Source: Natronohydrobacter sp. (lineage in GTDB: Bacteria > Pseudomonadota > Alphaproteobacteria > Rhodobacterales > Rhodobacteraceae). Taken from it: 64,000 nt of DNA. Location of the stretch: NCBI GenBank assembly GCA_030603695.1, contig JAUVXF010000002.1, positions 1 to 64,000 of the forward strand, in the 5' to 3' direction. Under the pieces are notes generated by a model, which was not told where the DNA came from, searched no databases, and was given only the letters and a program-made list of their open reading frames with translations. A program made the translations under genes and the position numbers. This document shows positions 33,248 through 42,304 of this stretch, in pieces (the stretch's first letter is position 1; the number at the start of each line of letters is the position of its first letter).

Positions 33248-34570
33248 ATGATTGATTTGGAAAAGATCGTAGCCAGCCGCCGGGGCTTTATGGGCCTTGC
33301 GGGCGCGGGCGGTGCGGCCTTGGCCTTCGGGGCAGGCAGCGCCGAGGCTGCGAAAGTGCGCACCAGCGCGCGCATCCTGATCCTGGGTGCAGGCGCGGGC
33401 GGTGCTGCGATTGCCAATCGTCTGTCAGAGCGCCTGGAGGGTGCACAGATTACAGTGCTGGATGGCCGGCCCCAGCATTGGTATCAGCCGGGCTTCACGC
33501 TGATTGCAGCAGGGTTGCGCAAGGCGGATTATTCCATTTCGTCGACCACGCAATGGTTGCCGCGCGGGATCACCTATATCAACGAATTTGCCGCAGAGAT
33601 TGATCCTGAGGCCAATCGCGTTGTCACCACCGGCGGGCAGCGCATAGACTATGATTATATGATCGTGGCCACCGGGCTTGTGCTGGATTGGGAGGCGATT
33701 GAGGGCTTTGATCTGTCCATGGTCGGGCCTGAAACCGGGATTTCGGCGCATTATGCCAGCCCGGAGATGGCCGAGAAAAGCTGGCACGCCCTCGACAAAT
33801 TCACCGATGAGGGCGGCATTGGCCTGTTTGGCCGCCCCGCGACCGAGATGAAATGCGCCGGCGCGCCGCTCAAGATCACGTTTCTTGCTGAAGATATCGC
33901 GACGCGCAAAGGCAACCGCAACAAGGTAGAGCTGATCTATAACTCTCAGGCCGACAATCTCTTTGGTGTGCCTGTGGTGGATCACCGCGTCCGGCAATTA
34001 TTTGATGACCGGGATATCACCTATCGCTGGAAACATGTGCTCAAGGCCGTGGATGCGGGCGCAAAAACCGCCACCTTTGCGACGCCCGATGGCGATGTGA
34101 CCAGTGATTATGATTTCATCAATGTCATCCCGCCGCAACGCGCCCCGCAGGTGGTGCGCGAGTCCGGCCTGTCATGGGCAGATAAATGGACGGATCAGGG
34201 CTGGATCGAGGTGGATCAATCCACGCTGCGCCACCTGCGCTATGCCAATATCTTTGGTATTGGCGATATTAACGGCGTGCCCAAGGGCAAAACCGCGGCA
34301 AGTGTGAAATGGCATCAGCCCGTGGTTGAGGATCATCTGGTCAGCGAGATTGCAGGGCGCGCGGGCACCAAGACCTTTGAGGGATATACCTCTTGTCCGC
34401 TGATCACCCGGATTGGCCGCGCCATGCTGATCGAGTTCGATTACAAGAACCACCTTGTCCCGTCTTTCCCCGGCGTGATTGCGCCTTTGGAAGAGTTGTG
34501 GATTTCCTGGCTTATGAAGGAAGTCGCGCTGAAAGCCACATATAACGCGATGTTGCGTGGCCGCGCCTGA
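33248..34570 (+). CDS. Tat-exported sulfide:quinone oxidoreductase-like flavoprotein
   Basis: A 440-residue FAD-dependent oxidoreductase. A twin-arginine signal (SRRGFM at residues 10-15, then a hydrophobic stretch ending in AEA) implies export of the folded protein. The FAD motif GAGAGGAA is at 47-54. Two cysteines in family-specific contexts, C203 in MKCAGAP and C383 in GYTSCPLIT, match the redox cysteines of sulfide:quinone oxidoreductases of the two-cysteine type. WYQPGFTLIAAG and LEELWISWLMKE are also SQR-like. It probably oxidises sulfide or a low-molecular persulfide source to polysulfide, reducing quinone at the periplasmic face. A GGGGAGGAG site precedes ATG 33248. Regulation by an FNR-type protein and the divergent Rrf2 regulator is likely. 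Confidence 0.85.
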   Translation: MIDLEKIVASRRGFMGLAGAGGAALAFGAGSAEAAKVRTSARILILGAGAGGAAIANRLSERLEGAQITVLDGRPQHWYQPGFTLIAAGLRKADYSISSTTQWLPRGITYINEFAAEIDPEANRVVTTGGQRIDYDYMIVATGLVLDWEAIEGFDLSMVGPETGISAHYASPEMAEKSWHALDKFTDEGGIGLFGRPATEMKCAGAPLKITFLAEDIATRKGNRNKVELIYNSQADNLFGVPVVDHRVRQLFDDRDITYRWKHVLKAVDAGAKTATFATPDGDVTSDYDFINVIPPQRAPQVVRESGLSWADKWTDQGWIEVDQSTLRHLRYANIFGIGDINGVPKGKTAASVKWHQPVVEDHLVSEIAGRAGTKTFEGYTSCPLITRIGRAMLIEFDYKNHLVPSFPGVIAPLEELWISWLMKEVALKATYNAMLRGRA

Positions 34571-34576
34571 GACAAA

Positions 34577-34623
34577 GCCGGGGGCTGCCGCCCCCGGACC
34601 CCCGCGGATATTTGGGCCAAGAT
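34577..34623 (-). repeat. Dispersed intergenic element, copy 2
   Basis: On the minus strand this reads TTCATCTTGGCCCAAATATC, then CGCGGGGG, followed by the hairpin CCGGGGGC-GGCA-GCCCCCGG (34578-34597). It is nearly identical in its core to the copies near 13.3 and 59.65 kb. Here it lies between two rightward genes, and the core ends about 34 bases before the next start. Confidence 0.7.
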
Positions 34624-34656
34624 GAATGACAGGCCTTTTGCGTAAAGGAAAAGACG

Positions 34657-35013
34657 ATGGAAAGCTTGAGTTTGACGACCGTTCTTGCGGTGTTTGAGGA
34701 AATGTTCGGGCGCGGGCTGTTTTGGGTGATGGTGCTGGTGGCGGCGGCGATAACCATGGCTTATCTTTATGTGTTGATCCGTGACCGCTCTATGTCGATG
34801 CGGAAATTTTTGCTTGCGCAGGTATCCATGCCCTTTGGGGGGATTGCCGCAGTCCTGTTCGTGATGGTGATGACGAATTCCGGCTTTCGCGATATTGGCG
34901 GGCCGATTGACTGGCTGGTTTTGCTGGGTGTTTTCGCGGCCGGGGCTGTGGGTTTTGCGATCTTGGTCTATGTGGGGCAATCGCTGGTGCGTGGGACATC
35001 TGCAAAAATCTGA
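34657..35013 (+). CDS. Small integral membrane protein (DUF5368-like)
   Basis: A 118-residue protein with three hydrophobic helices at about residues 21-42, 57-72 and 82-105, and no catalytic motif I recognise. Its sequence (opening MESLSLTTVLAVFEEMFGRG, with MSMRKFLLAQVSMPFGGIAA mid-protein) matches what I recall of the Rhodobacteraceae family DUF5368, but I cannot confirm the assignment. It follows the SQR-like gene in the same direction, separated by the dispersed repeat. AAAGGAAAAGACG precedes the start. A membrane partner of the upstream oxidoreductase is a guess from position. Confidence 0.65.
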   Translation: MESLSLTTVLAVFEEMFGRGLFWVMVLVAAAITMAYLYVLIRDRSMSMRKFLLAQVSMPFGGIAAVLFVMVMTNSGFRDIGGPIDWLVLLGVFAAGAVGFAILVYVGQSLVRGTSAKI

Positions 35014-35278
35014 GCATGTCTTGCCTGTGATATCATCTGCGCGCCTGCATGCGCGGGGCATATGCCGGGTGCCGTCTGCGCCTTTCCCTTTGGGGGGGCG
35101 CGGGCGCTTGTTTTTAGGCTTGGCTTGGCAGGGCGGAGAAGATAGGTCTTGGCGCATGAGTTGCTTGACCTGCGCCCTTTGCTGCTGCATTTGCCGCTAA
35201 GTTTCTTGGCGGTTGGTCTTGTGACAGGTTTCCATGTCTGACAGCACCTTCCGCCGGGCCTTGGCCTGAGAGGATGGC

Positions 35279-36778
35279 ATGACCGAGATCAGATTGCACA
35301 ATTCGCGCACGCGCAAGAAAGAAGTCTTTGCGCCGATCGCGCCTGAAAATGTGCGGATGTATGTCTGTGGCCCGACGGTCTATGACCGCGCGCATCTGGG
35401 CAATGCGCGCCCGGTTGTGGTGTTTGATGTGCTGTATCGGTTGTTGCGCCATGTCTATGGTGCCGAGCATGTCACCTATGTGCGCAATTTCACCGATGTT
35501 GATGACAAGATCAACGCGCGGGCGCGTTCCATGCAGGCAGCAGGCGATACCCGGCCGTTGAATGCGATCATCCGCGCGCTGACTGATGAGACGATTGCCT
35601 GGTATCACGCCGATATGGACGCGCTTGGGGCGCTGCGCCCCAGCCAAGAGCCGCGCGCGACAGAATATATCGTGCAGATGGTGGCGATGATTGCGGGCTT
35701 GATCGCGCGTGGTCATGCCTATGAGGCCGAGGGCCATGTGCTGTTTGATGTGCGCTCTTACCCTGATTATGGCGCGTTGTCGGGGCGCTCTGTTGATGAC
35801 ATGATCGCGGGCGCACGCGTGGAGGTGGCCCCTTACAAGCGCGACCCGATGGATTTTGTGCTCTGGAAGCCTTCAAGCGCCGAAGAGCCGGGTTGGGACA
35901 GCCCCTGGGGCCGGGGGCGGCCGGGCTGGCATATTGAATGTTCGGCCATGAGCCATGATTTGCTTGGCCCTGCCTTTGATATTCATGGCGGCGGGATTGA
36001 TCTGCAATTTCCCCACCATGAGAATGAGATTGCACAGAGTTGCTGCGCCCATCCGGGGGCGGGCTTTGCCAATTTCTGGCTGCATAATGAAATGGTGCAG
36101 GTGGAGGGCAAGAAGATGTCCAAGTCTCTGGGCAATTTCTTTACGGTGCGGGATTTGCTGGAAAGTGGTTTGCCTGGATGGATTGGTGTTCCGGGCGCGG
36201 TCATTCGGTATGTGTTTCTATTGACGCACTACAGAAAACCGATGGATTGGCGTCAGGCGACTGCTTTGACCGCCAAGCGCCGGTTGGACATTTGGACATC
36301 AGAGATTGAACCAAACAAGGCGCTAGAGAGGGAATTTCAAAAAGATCGTGATGCGTTTGTGCGATCGTTTGTCGATCCTGCTGTCGTAGAAGCGCTAGCT
36401 GACGATCTGAACACGTCGAGTGCGCTAACGGCCCTCGTTGCTACCGGAAAGAAATTAGAGGGATTGAACCGTGCGAGTCTCTATAGCGATGAGATAGAAC
36501 TTGCCCAGCGACAGCTTGTGGCAGGGTGTTATCTTGTCGGGATCGACCTATTCAAATACCTTTCAAATGGTGTCCAGCGAGCTTGGGATCTTGCGGATTA
36601 TGCGCAAAAGCTAACGTTGCTTCGCGAAACAGCTTTGCAAACAAAGGACTTTTCCGGTATCGATGCCCTCAAATCCATACTGCTTGATGCGGGGGCAGAG
36701 GTCCGAATGAGCAAGTCAAGTATCGAAGTTGTCCCCGGTCCCAACTTCGACCCCTCCAAACTGGACGCCCTCAAATGA
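35279..36778 (+). CDS. cysS: Cysteinyl-tRNA synthetase
   Basis: A 499-residue class I synthetase. The zinc site begins with Cys in [18 protein letters not shown] (residues 23-40, including the HIGH-type HLGN). Further zinc ligands are in [10 protein letters not shown] and [11 protein letters not shown], and the KMSKS loop is [10 protein letters not shown] near residue 285. The C-terminal helical domain and [20 protein letters not shown] tail complete the protein. Oddly, from about 36225 to the end the DNA becomes AT-richer (about 49% GC over 36301-36660 by hand count) with codons such as CTA, TTA, AGA and ATA that are rare in the first half. The reading frame is intact, suggesting replacement of the 3' half by recombination. 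GAGAGG precedes the ATG. Confidence 0.94.
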   Translation: MTEIRLHNSRTRKKEVFAPIAPENVRMYVCGPTVYDRAHLGNARPVVVFDVLYRLLRHVYGAEHVTYVRNFTDVDDKINARARSMQAAGDTRPLNAIIRALTDETIAWYHADMDALGALRPSQEPRATEYIVQMVAMIAGLIARGHAYEAEGHVLFDVRSYPDYGALSGRSVDDMIAGARVEVAPYKRDPMDFVLWKPSSAEEPGWDSPWGRGRPGWHIECSAMSHDLLGPAFDIHGGGIDLQFPHHENEIAQSCCAHPGAGFANFWLHNEMVQVEGKKMSKSLGNFFTVRDLLESGLPGWIGVPGAVIRYVFLLTHYRKPMDWRQATALTAKRRLDIWTSEIEPNKALEREFQKDRDAFVRSFVDPAVVEALADDLNTSSALTALVATGKKLEGLNRASLYSDEIELAQRQLVAGCYLVGIDLFKYLSNGVQRAWDLADYAQKLTLLRETALQTKDFSGIDALKSILLDAGAEVRMSKSSIEVVPGPNFDPSKLDALK

Positions 36779-36834
36779 CCCCGTCACCTGTATGTGCAAC
36801 AGAGGGCAGCGCTTGGACCGCGCGGGACGGAAGC

Positions 36835-36899
36835 GAAGCGCCCGCGTCGCACCAAAGGTGCGCACCTTTTGCGCGACGCGGGGGCAGGTTGGGCGCTTC
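36835..36899. repeat. Nested palindromic element between cysS and cimA
   Basis: The core at 36841-36882 is a 42-base near-perfect palindrome: 19 of 21 positions pair, centred on GGTGCGCACC. Outside it, GAAGCGCCC (36835-36843) is inverted at 36891-36899 (GGGCGCTTC), giving an alternative outer stem. There is no T-run on the cysS side, so it is not a standard terminator. It resembles REP-like or cruciform-forming elements. Confidence 0.65.
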
Positions 36900-36962
36900 A
36901 CGTTTTGCTGGCGAAACGGGCGGGACTGCTGATACCGGGCGCACCCACCGGAAGGGCCACCC

Positions 36963-38591
36963 ATGACCCGCGAGCGCCTCACCCTTTATGACACCACACT
37001 CCGCGATGGCCAGCAAACGCAGGGCGTGCAATTCTCGACTGCTGAAAAGCACCAGATCGCGGCGATGCTGGATCAGCTTGGGGTGGATTATATCGAAGGT
37101 GGCTGGCCCGGTGCAAACCCGACGGATAGCGAGTTTTTCGCCGCGAAACCGCAGACGAGGGCAACCCTCACCGCCTTTGGCATGACCAAGCGCGCGGGCC
37201 GCTCTGCCGGGAATGATGATGTGCTGGCGGCGGTGCTGAATGCGGGCACGCTGGCGGTGTGCCTTGTGGGCAAGACCCATGATTTCCATGTGACCACCGC
37301 GCTTGGGATCACGCTGGAAGAGAATATCGAGAATATCCGCGCCTCTATCGTGCATTGTGTGGCGCAACAGCGCGAGGCGCATTTTGACGCCGAGCATTTC
37401 TTTGACGGCTACAAGGCCAATCCTGACTATGCGCTAAAGGCACTGCATGCCGCCCATGACGCCGGGGCGCGTTGGGTGGTGTTATGCGATACAAATGGCG
37501 GGACGCTGCCAAGCGAAATTCACGCCATTACGCGGGCGGTGATACAGAGTGGAATACCCGGCGCCCATCTGGGTATTCATTGCCATGATGATACGGGCCA
37601 GGCCGTGGCCTGTTCACTGGCGGCGGTAGAGGCAGGCGCGCGCCAGATACAGGGCACGCTGAACGGGCTGGGGGAACGCTGCGGCAATGCCTCTCTCACC
37701 ACGCTTATCCCCACCTTGCTGCTCAAACCTGCCTATGCTGAACGCTTTGAAACGGGGGTAAGCCCGGAGGCGCTGCAAGGTTTGCTGCGGATTTCGCGCA
37801 GGCTGGATGATATCCTCAACCGCGTGCCGTTGCGTTCCATGCCCTATGTGGGGGCCTCTGCCTTCGCGCACAAGGCGGGGCTGCATGCCAGTGCGATCCA
37901 GAAAGACCCCAGCACCTATGAGCATATTGACCCCGCATCTGTGGGCAATGTGCGGATTGTGCCGATGTCCAATCAGGCCGGGCAGTCCAATCTGCGGATG
38001 CGGCTGGAAGATATGGGCATTGCGGTTGAAAAGGGCGATGCGCGGCTGGGGGCAATTCTGGACACAATCAAGGCGCGCGAGGATGAGGGTTATGCCTATG
38101 ACAGCGCGCAGGCCAGTTTTGAATTGCTGGCGCGGCGCGCTTTGGGGCAAGTGCCAGAGTTTTTTGAGGTCAAGCGCTACCGCGTGACAGTCGAGCGGCG
38201 CAAGAACAAGTATAATCAGATGATCTCGTTGTCCGAGGCGGTGGTCGTGGTCAAGATCGGGGATGAGAAGAAGCTCTCTGTCTCTGAATCCATGGATGCC
38301 GAAGGGCATGACCGTGGCCCTGTCAATGCGCTGTCCAAAGCGCTGGCCAAAGATCTTGGCCCTTATCAGGCCGCGATTGATGATATGAAGCTGGTGGATT
38401 TCAAAGTGCGGATCACCCAAGGGGGCACAGAGGCTGTCACCCGTGTTATCATCGATTCTGAAGATGGGCAGGGGCGGCGCTGGTCAACAGTCGGGGTCTC
38501 GCCCAATATTGTGGATGCGAGCTTCGAGGCGCTGCTGGATGCCGTGACATGGAAACTTTTGCGCGATGGGGCGGCGGAATGGACGAAGTAA
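36963..38591 (+). CDS. cimA: (R)-citramalate synthase
   Basis: CimA condenses pyruvate with acetyl-CoA to citramalate, the first step of the threonine-independent route to isoleucine. The 542-residue protein starts MTRERLTLYDTTLRDGQQTQ, with the catalytic DTTLRDG motif of the DRE-TIM family, and has YIEGGWPGANPTD (typical of CimA), GIHCHDDTGQAVA and GERCGNASLTTLI. The C-terminal LeuA-type allosteric domain spans about residues 420-535. Alpha-isopropylmalate synthase is excluded by the GGWPGANPTD and AFGMTKR segments. The end overlaps the methyltransferase start by 13 bases. Confidence 0.92.
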   Translation: MTRERLTLYDTTLRDGQQTQGVQFSTAEKHQIAAMLDQLGVDYIEGGWPGANPTDSEFFAAKPQTRATLTAFGMTKRAGRSAGNDDVLAAVLNAGTLAVCLVGKTHDFHVTTALGITLEENIENIRASIVHCVAQQREAHFDAEHFFDGYKANPDYALKALHAAHDAGARWVVLCDTNGGTLPSEIHAITRAVIQSGIPGAHLGIHCHDDTGQAVACSLAAVEAGARQIQGTLNGLGERCGNASLTTLIPTLLLKPAYAERFETGVSPEALQGLLRISRRLDDILNRVPLRSMPYVGASAFAHKAGLHASAIQKDPSTYEHIDPASVGNVRIVPMSNQAGQSNLRMRLEDMGIAVEKGDARLGAILDTIKAREDEGYAYDSAQASFELLARRALGQVPEFFEVKRYRVTVERRKNKYNQMISLSEAVVVVKIGDEKKLSVSESMDAEGHDRGPVNALSKALAKDLGPYQAAIDDMKLVDFKVRITQGGTEAVTRVIIDSEDGQGRRWSTVGVSPNIVDASFEALLDAVTWKLLRDGAAEWTK

Positions 38592-39304
38592 CACCGGATG
38601 AGGCTTTTCTGACCGTCTATAGCGATCTGGCGCGCGAAGGGCCGGGCATGCCTGCGGATGTGGCATGGGCACTCTATGTGGCCGGCACACCCACGGCGGG
38701 GCGGATCATGGATGCGGGCTGCGGCTCTGGCGCGGATACGGTGACTTTGGCCAAGGAACGCCCTGCCGCGCAGATAGAGGCTGTCGAACAGATTGGCCAA
38801 TATGTTGCGGCCGCGCAAAAGCGCTGCGCACCTTTTGGCGCGCGGGTGCAGGTGCGTCAGGGCGATATGGCGCAAATCACCGGGCCATATGACCTGATCT
38901 GGTGTGCAGGGGCGTTGTATTTTCTGGGCGTGACAGAGGGCTTGCGGCAGTGGCGCAATGCGCTGGCACCGGGCGGGGCTGTGGCGTTTTCCGAAGCCTG
39001 CCTGTTGCCCAATCCCTCGGCCAATGCGCTGGCCTTCTGGTCACAATACCCGCAAGTCACGAATGCCGAAGGCATTCGCGCGCGGGTGGCGGCGGCGGGC
39101 TATCGCAGTCTGGGCGAGCGTATGGTCATCGGCGCGCCGTGGGAGGCCTATTACACCTCCATGTCCGCGCGCATTGCGGCACTGCGCCCTACCGCCCAAG
39201 GCAGCCTGCGCGATGCGCTGGACGAGGCAGAGGCCGAAATCACACGCTGGAAGGCCGCGCCTTCGGAAATCGCCTATCTGCTGATGGTGGTCGCGCCGGA
39301 ATGA
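38579..39304 (+). CDS. Class I SAM-dependent methyltransferase
   Basis: A 241-residue methyltransferase with motif I RIMDAGCGSGADTVTLAKE near residue 40, motif II around IEAVEQIGQYVAAAQ, and motif IV region YDLIWCAGALYFLGV near 105. This Rossmann layout resembles small-molecule methyltransferases (UbiE/TehB type); the substrate is unknown. I start it at ATG 38579, inside the last codons of cimA; the frame extends to 38549, but the family-like sequence begins with DEVTPDEAFLTVYSDLAREG. Its stop overlaps the next start (ATGA), so cimA, this gene and the next are one unit. Confidence 0.8.
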   Translation: MDEVTPDEAFLTVYSDLAREGPGMPADVAWALYVAGTPTAGRIMDAGCGSGADTVTLAKERPAAQIEAVEQIGQYVAAAQKRCAPFGARVQVRQGDMAQITGPYDLIWCAGALYFLGVTEGLRQWRNALAPGGAVAFSEACLLPNPSANALAFWSQYPQVTNAEGIRARVAAAGYRSLGERMVIGAPWEAYYTSMSARIAALRPTAQGSLRDALDEAEAEITRWKAAPSEIAYLLMVVAPE

Positions 39305-40071
39305 CAGCTTTGGCCGAAATGGTGCGCGCGGGCGATCCTGACCGCTACGCCGCAACTCTGGCCGCACCTCTCGCCGCGCAGCAAAAGCTGTGGCCGCTTT
39401 ATGCGTTCAATCTGGAAATCGCGCGTGCGCCTTGGGCCACGCGTGAACCGATGATTGCGGAAATGCGGCTGCAATTCTGGGCCGATGTGCTGGATGATAT
39501 CGCCGCAGGCAAACCCGCGCGCGCCCATGAGGTTGCCGCGCCCTTGTCTGCGCTTTGGCAGGAGGCCGAATTGCCGGTGGCCCTGGGCCATGACATGATC
39601 GCTGCGCGGCGATGGGATATCTATCGCACCCTTTTTGCCGATGCGGCCGCGCTGGAGGCCCATCTGGATGCCAGCAGCGGCGCGCTGATGTGGCTGGCGG
39701 CACAAGTGTTGGGCGCGGGGGCAGGGGCCGAGGCTGCGGTGCGCGCCATGGGGTTTGCAGCGGGGCTTGCAAATTGGTTTGTGGCTGTCCCGGAATTGCA
39801 CGCGCGCGGTTGTCCTGCGCTGCCTGATCGCAGTGATGCGGCCATTCGGGGGCTGGCGGAACTGGGGCTTGCACGGCTGGCACAGGCGCGGGGCGCGCGC
39901 GCGCAAGTGCCGCCCATGGCCGCGCCTGCGCTTTTGGTGGGCTGGCAGGCCGGTGGCATTTTGGCGCGTGCGGCCAAATTCCCGGCGCTGGTGCGTGAGG
40001 GGGGATTATACCCCACGGAATTCAGACGCCGGGGCGGCTTGATGTTGCGCGCGGTTTCCGGGCGCTGGTAG
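39301..40071 (+). CDS. Squalene/phytoene synthase-family protein (NDUFAF6-like)
   Basis: A 256-residue protein of the squalene/phytoene synthase superfamily. Helical repeats with REPMIAEMRLQFWADVLDDI (residues about 47-67) and RRWDIYRTLFAD resemble the shortened, probably non-catalytic branch that includes mitochondrial NDUFAF6, a complex I assembly factor. The usual first DxxxD prenyl-diphosphate motif is not clearly intact. ATG 39301 overlaps the preceding stop; a longer in-frame extension to 38902 runs antisense-like through the methyltransferase and is rejected. It lies directly upstream of yajC-secD-secF and an NDUFAF3-like gene. Confidence 0.78.
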   Translation: MTALAEMVRAGDPDRYAATLAAPLAAQQKLWPLYAFNLEIARAPWATREPMIAEMRLQFWADVLDDIAAGKPARAHEVAAPLSALWQEAELPVALGHDMIAARRWDIYRTLFADAAALEAHLDASSGALMWLAAQVLGAGAGAEAAVRAMGFAAGLANWFVAVPELHARGCPALPDRSDAAIRGLAELGLARLAQARGARAQVPPMAAPALLVGWQAGGILARAAKFPALVREGGLYPTEFRRRGGLMLRAVSGRW

Positions 40072-40183
40072 GCCCGCACGCGCGTTCACGCAGTTGCGAC
40101 AAAAACCGCCCGTGCGCGCGCCGAAATGGCCCCCCATCCGCCTTGCCATTATGCGCCCCTGCCAGTAGGGTGCGCGCAAATTT

Positions 40184-40199
40184 GCCCCCGTTCGGGGGC
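40184..40199 (+). terminator. Short GC hairpin upstream of yajC
   Basis: GCCCCC (40184-40189) pairs with GGGGGC (40194-40199) around a GTTC loop, about 45 bases before yajC. No T-run follows. It may separate the upstream unit from the sec operon. Confidence 0.3.
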
Positions 40200-40245
40200 G
40201 GTAAACATGCCCTTTCAACCGGGGCCATAACTGACAGGAGCTTTC

Positions 40246-40569
40246 ATGTTCGTCACCCCTGCTTATGCGCAAGATGCCGGTGCTGCCGGTGGTCTGATTT
40301 CGATCATCCCGTTCATTCTGATTTTTGTGATCATGTATTTCCTGCTGATCCGCCCCCAGCAAAAGAAGATGAAAGAACATCAGGCCATGGTCTCTGCCCT
40401 GCGCCGGGGGGATCAGGTTGTCACCCAAGGCGGGATCATCGGCAAGGTGGTCAAGGTCAAGGAAGATGGCGAAGCTGAAATAGAGATTGCCGAGGGCGTG
40501 AAAGTGCGCGTTCTGAAATCGACCATCGCCAATGTGATTTCAAAGACAGAGCCTGCCGCGAAAGAGTGA
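40246..40569 (+). CDS. yajC: Preprotein translocase accessory subunit YajC
   Basis: A 107-residue SecDF-associated protein. It has one membrane helix at about residues 16-36 (GLISIIPFILIFVIMYFLLI), followed by the conserved RPQQKKMKEHQAMVSALRRG and DQVVTQGGIIGKVVKV. An ACAGGAGC ribosome binding site precedes ATG 40246. First gene of yajC-secD-secF. Confidence 0.95.
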   Translation: MFVTPAYAQDAGAAGGLISIIPFILIFVIMYFLLIRPQQKKMKEHQAMVSALRRGDQVVTQGGIIGKVVKVKEDGEAEIEIAEGVKVRVLKSTIANVISKTEPAAKE

Positions 40570-40625
40570 GGCGGGTTGCCCCTCTCTCCAGCCCTGCCTG
40601 ATACCAAACCGGGAGCCTGCCCCTG

Positions 40626-42293
40626 ATGCTGCAAATACCAATGTGGAAGCGCATTCTGATTTGGGGAACCTGCGCGCTCGCACTCCTCTTTGCGATGCCG
40701 AACCTGTTTTATGAGCGTGCAGAGCGCCATAATGACGCCGTGGCGCAGCTTGCGGCAGGGCAGGCAGGCGCGGCGCTGGATGCCGATCTTGCGGCCTGGC
40801 CCGCATTCCTGCCGTCTTTTCTGGTCAATCTGGGGCTTGATCTGCGCGGCGGGGCACATCTGCTGGCCGAGGTGCGGGTGGCGGATGTCTATGCCGACCG
40901 CATTGATGGCATGTGGCCCGGTGTGCGCGACCGTCTGGCGCGCGAACGTGCGCTGGTGGGTGCCGTCCGGCGGATGCCTTCGGATGATCCGGGCGAATTG
41001 CGCGTGCGCATTGCCAATCAGGATGCCTTGGCCGAAGCAGCGGCATTTGTGCGCGAATTGGCACAGCCCACACAATCCATGGCCGGTTTTGGGCAATCCA
41101 ATGATCTGGAAGTGCGGGTTGAAGGCGAAGAGATCGTTGTCACCCTTTCAGAGGCCGAGCGCATGGCCACGGATGAGCGCACTATGCGCCTGTCCTTGGA
41201 AATCATCCGTCGCCGTGTGGACGAGGCCGGCACGCGCGAGCCAACCATCCAGCGGCAAGGCGCAGACCGTATTCTCATTCAGGTGCCGGGGATCGGCTCT
41301 GCCGAAGAGCTGAAGGCGCTGATTGGCACAACTGCGCGGTTGACCTTTCATCCCGTTGTCAGCGTTACGTCCAACCCCGAAGACGTGCCGGGCCCGCGGC
41401 AGGTGATATACCCCTCCATGGACGAGCCGGGGGTTTTCTATGTTCTGGATCAAACACCTGTCGTCACCGGCGAGCAACTGGTGGATGCCCAGCCAAGCAT
41501 GGATCAGAATAACCGCCCCGCCGTCAGCTTCCGCTTCAACCCTGCGGGGGGCCGCGCCTTCGGGCTGTATACGGCAGAGAATATCGGCAATCCTTTCGCC
41601 ATCGTGCTGGATGGCGAGGTCGTCTCTGCCCCTGTGATCCAAAGCCATATTCCCGGCGGCTCTGGCATCATCACCGGGCGCTTCACGGTGGAAGATACCA
41701 GCCGCCTGGCGGTGTTGCTGCGCGCAGGCGCGCTACCGGCAGAGATGGATTTTCTGGAAGAGCGCACCGTCGGCCCCGAACTGGGCCAAGACAGTATTGA
41801 TGCGGGCAAGATTGCGGCCATCGTGGCGATGGTTGCCGTCTTGGGCTTCATGGTCGCGACCTATGGCATTTTCGGGATTATCGCCAATATCGCGCTTATC
41901 CTGAATGTGGCCATGATATTTGCGCTGCTCTCTTTGATCGGGGCCACGCTGACATTGCCGGGCATAGCCGGGATCGTGCTGACGATCGGGATGGCGGTGG
42001 ATGCCACGGTGCTGATTTTCGAGCGGATACGCGAGGAAATGCGCAGTGCCAAAGGGCCAGCCCGCGCGATTGAATTGGGATATGAAAAGGCGCTCTCTGC
42101 CATTCTGGATGCCAATATCACCACCTTTATCACCGCCCTGATCCTGTTCGCCATGGGCTCTGGCCCTGTGCGCGGCTTTGCTGTCACGCTTGGTTTGGGG
42201 ATCATCACTTCCGTTTTCACTGCGCTTTTGGTCACGCGGTTGATGATGGTCATGTATTTCGAGCGTCGTCGCCCGAAAACTCTTGCGATCTGA
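40626..42293 (+). CDS. secD: Protein translocase subunit SecD
   Basis: A 555-residue RND-superfamily membrane protein that uses the proton-motive force to pull exported proteins through SecYEG. It has a first membrane helix at about 10-27, a periplasmic P1 domain starting with VNLGLDLRGGAHLLAEVRV, the IPGIGSAEELK region, and a C-terminal block of five helices (from about 395) with GMAVDATVLIFERIREE, which holds the conserved aspartate of TM4. It pairs with SecF, encoded 11 bases downstream. Start ATG 40626 is close to the preceding GGGAGCC. Confidence 0.95.
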   Translation: MLQIPMWKRILIWGTCALALLFAMPNLFYERAERHNDAVAQLAAGQAGAALDADLAAWPAFLPSFLVNLGLDLRGGAHLLAEVRVADVYADRIDGMWPGVRDRLARERALVGAVRRMPSDDPGELRVRIANQDALAEAAAFVRELAQPTQSMAGFGQSNDLEVRVEGEEIVVTLSEAERMATDERTMRLSLEIIRRRVDEAGTREPTIQRQGADRILIQVPGIGSAEELKALIGTTARLTFHPVVSVTSNPEDVPGPRQVIYPSMDEPGVFYVLDQTPVVTGEQLVDAQPSMDQNNRPAVSFRFNPAGGRAFGLYTAENIGNPFAIVLDGEVVSAPVIQSHIPGGSGIITGRFTVEDTSRLAVLLRAGALPAEMDFLEERTVGPELGQDSIDAGKIAAIVAMVAVLGFMVATYGIFGIIANIALILNVAMIFALLSLIGATLTLPGIAGIVLTIGMAVDATVLIFERIREEMRSAKGPARAIELGYEKALSAILDANITTFITALILFAMGSGPVRGFAVTLGLGIITSVFTALLVTRLMMVMYFERRRPKTLAI

Positions 42294-42304
42294 GGGGGTT
42301 GCTG

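Noticed and set aside
38902-39300. Long N-terminal extension of the squalene/phytoene synthase-family gene
   Set aside because: Lies inside the methyltransferase gene in another frame; ATG 39301 with an ATGA overlap is the natural start.
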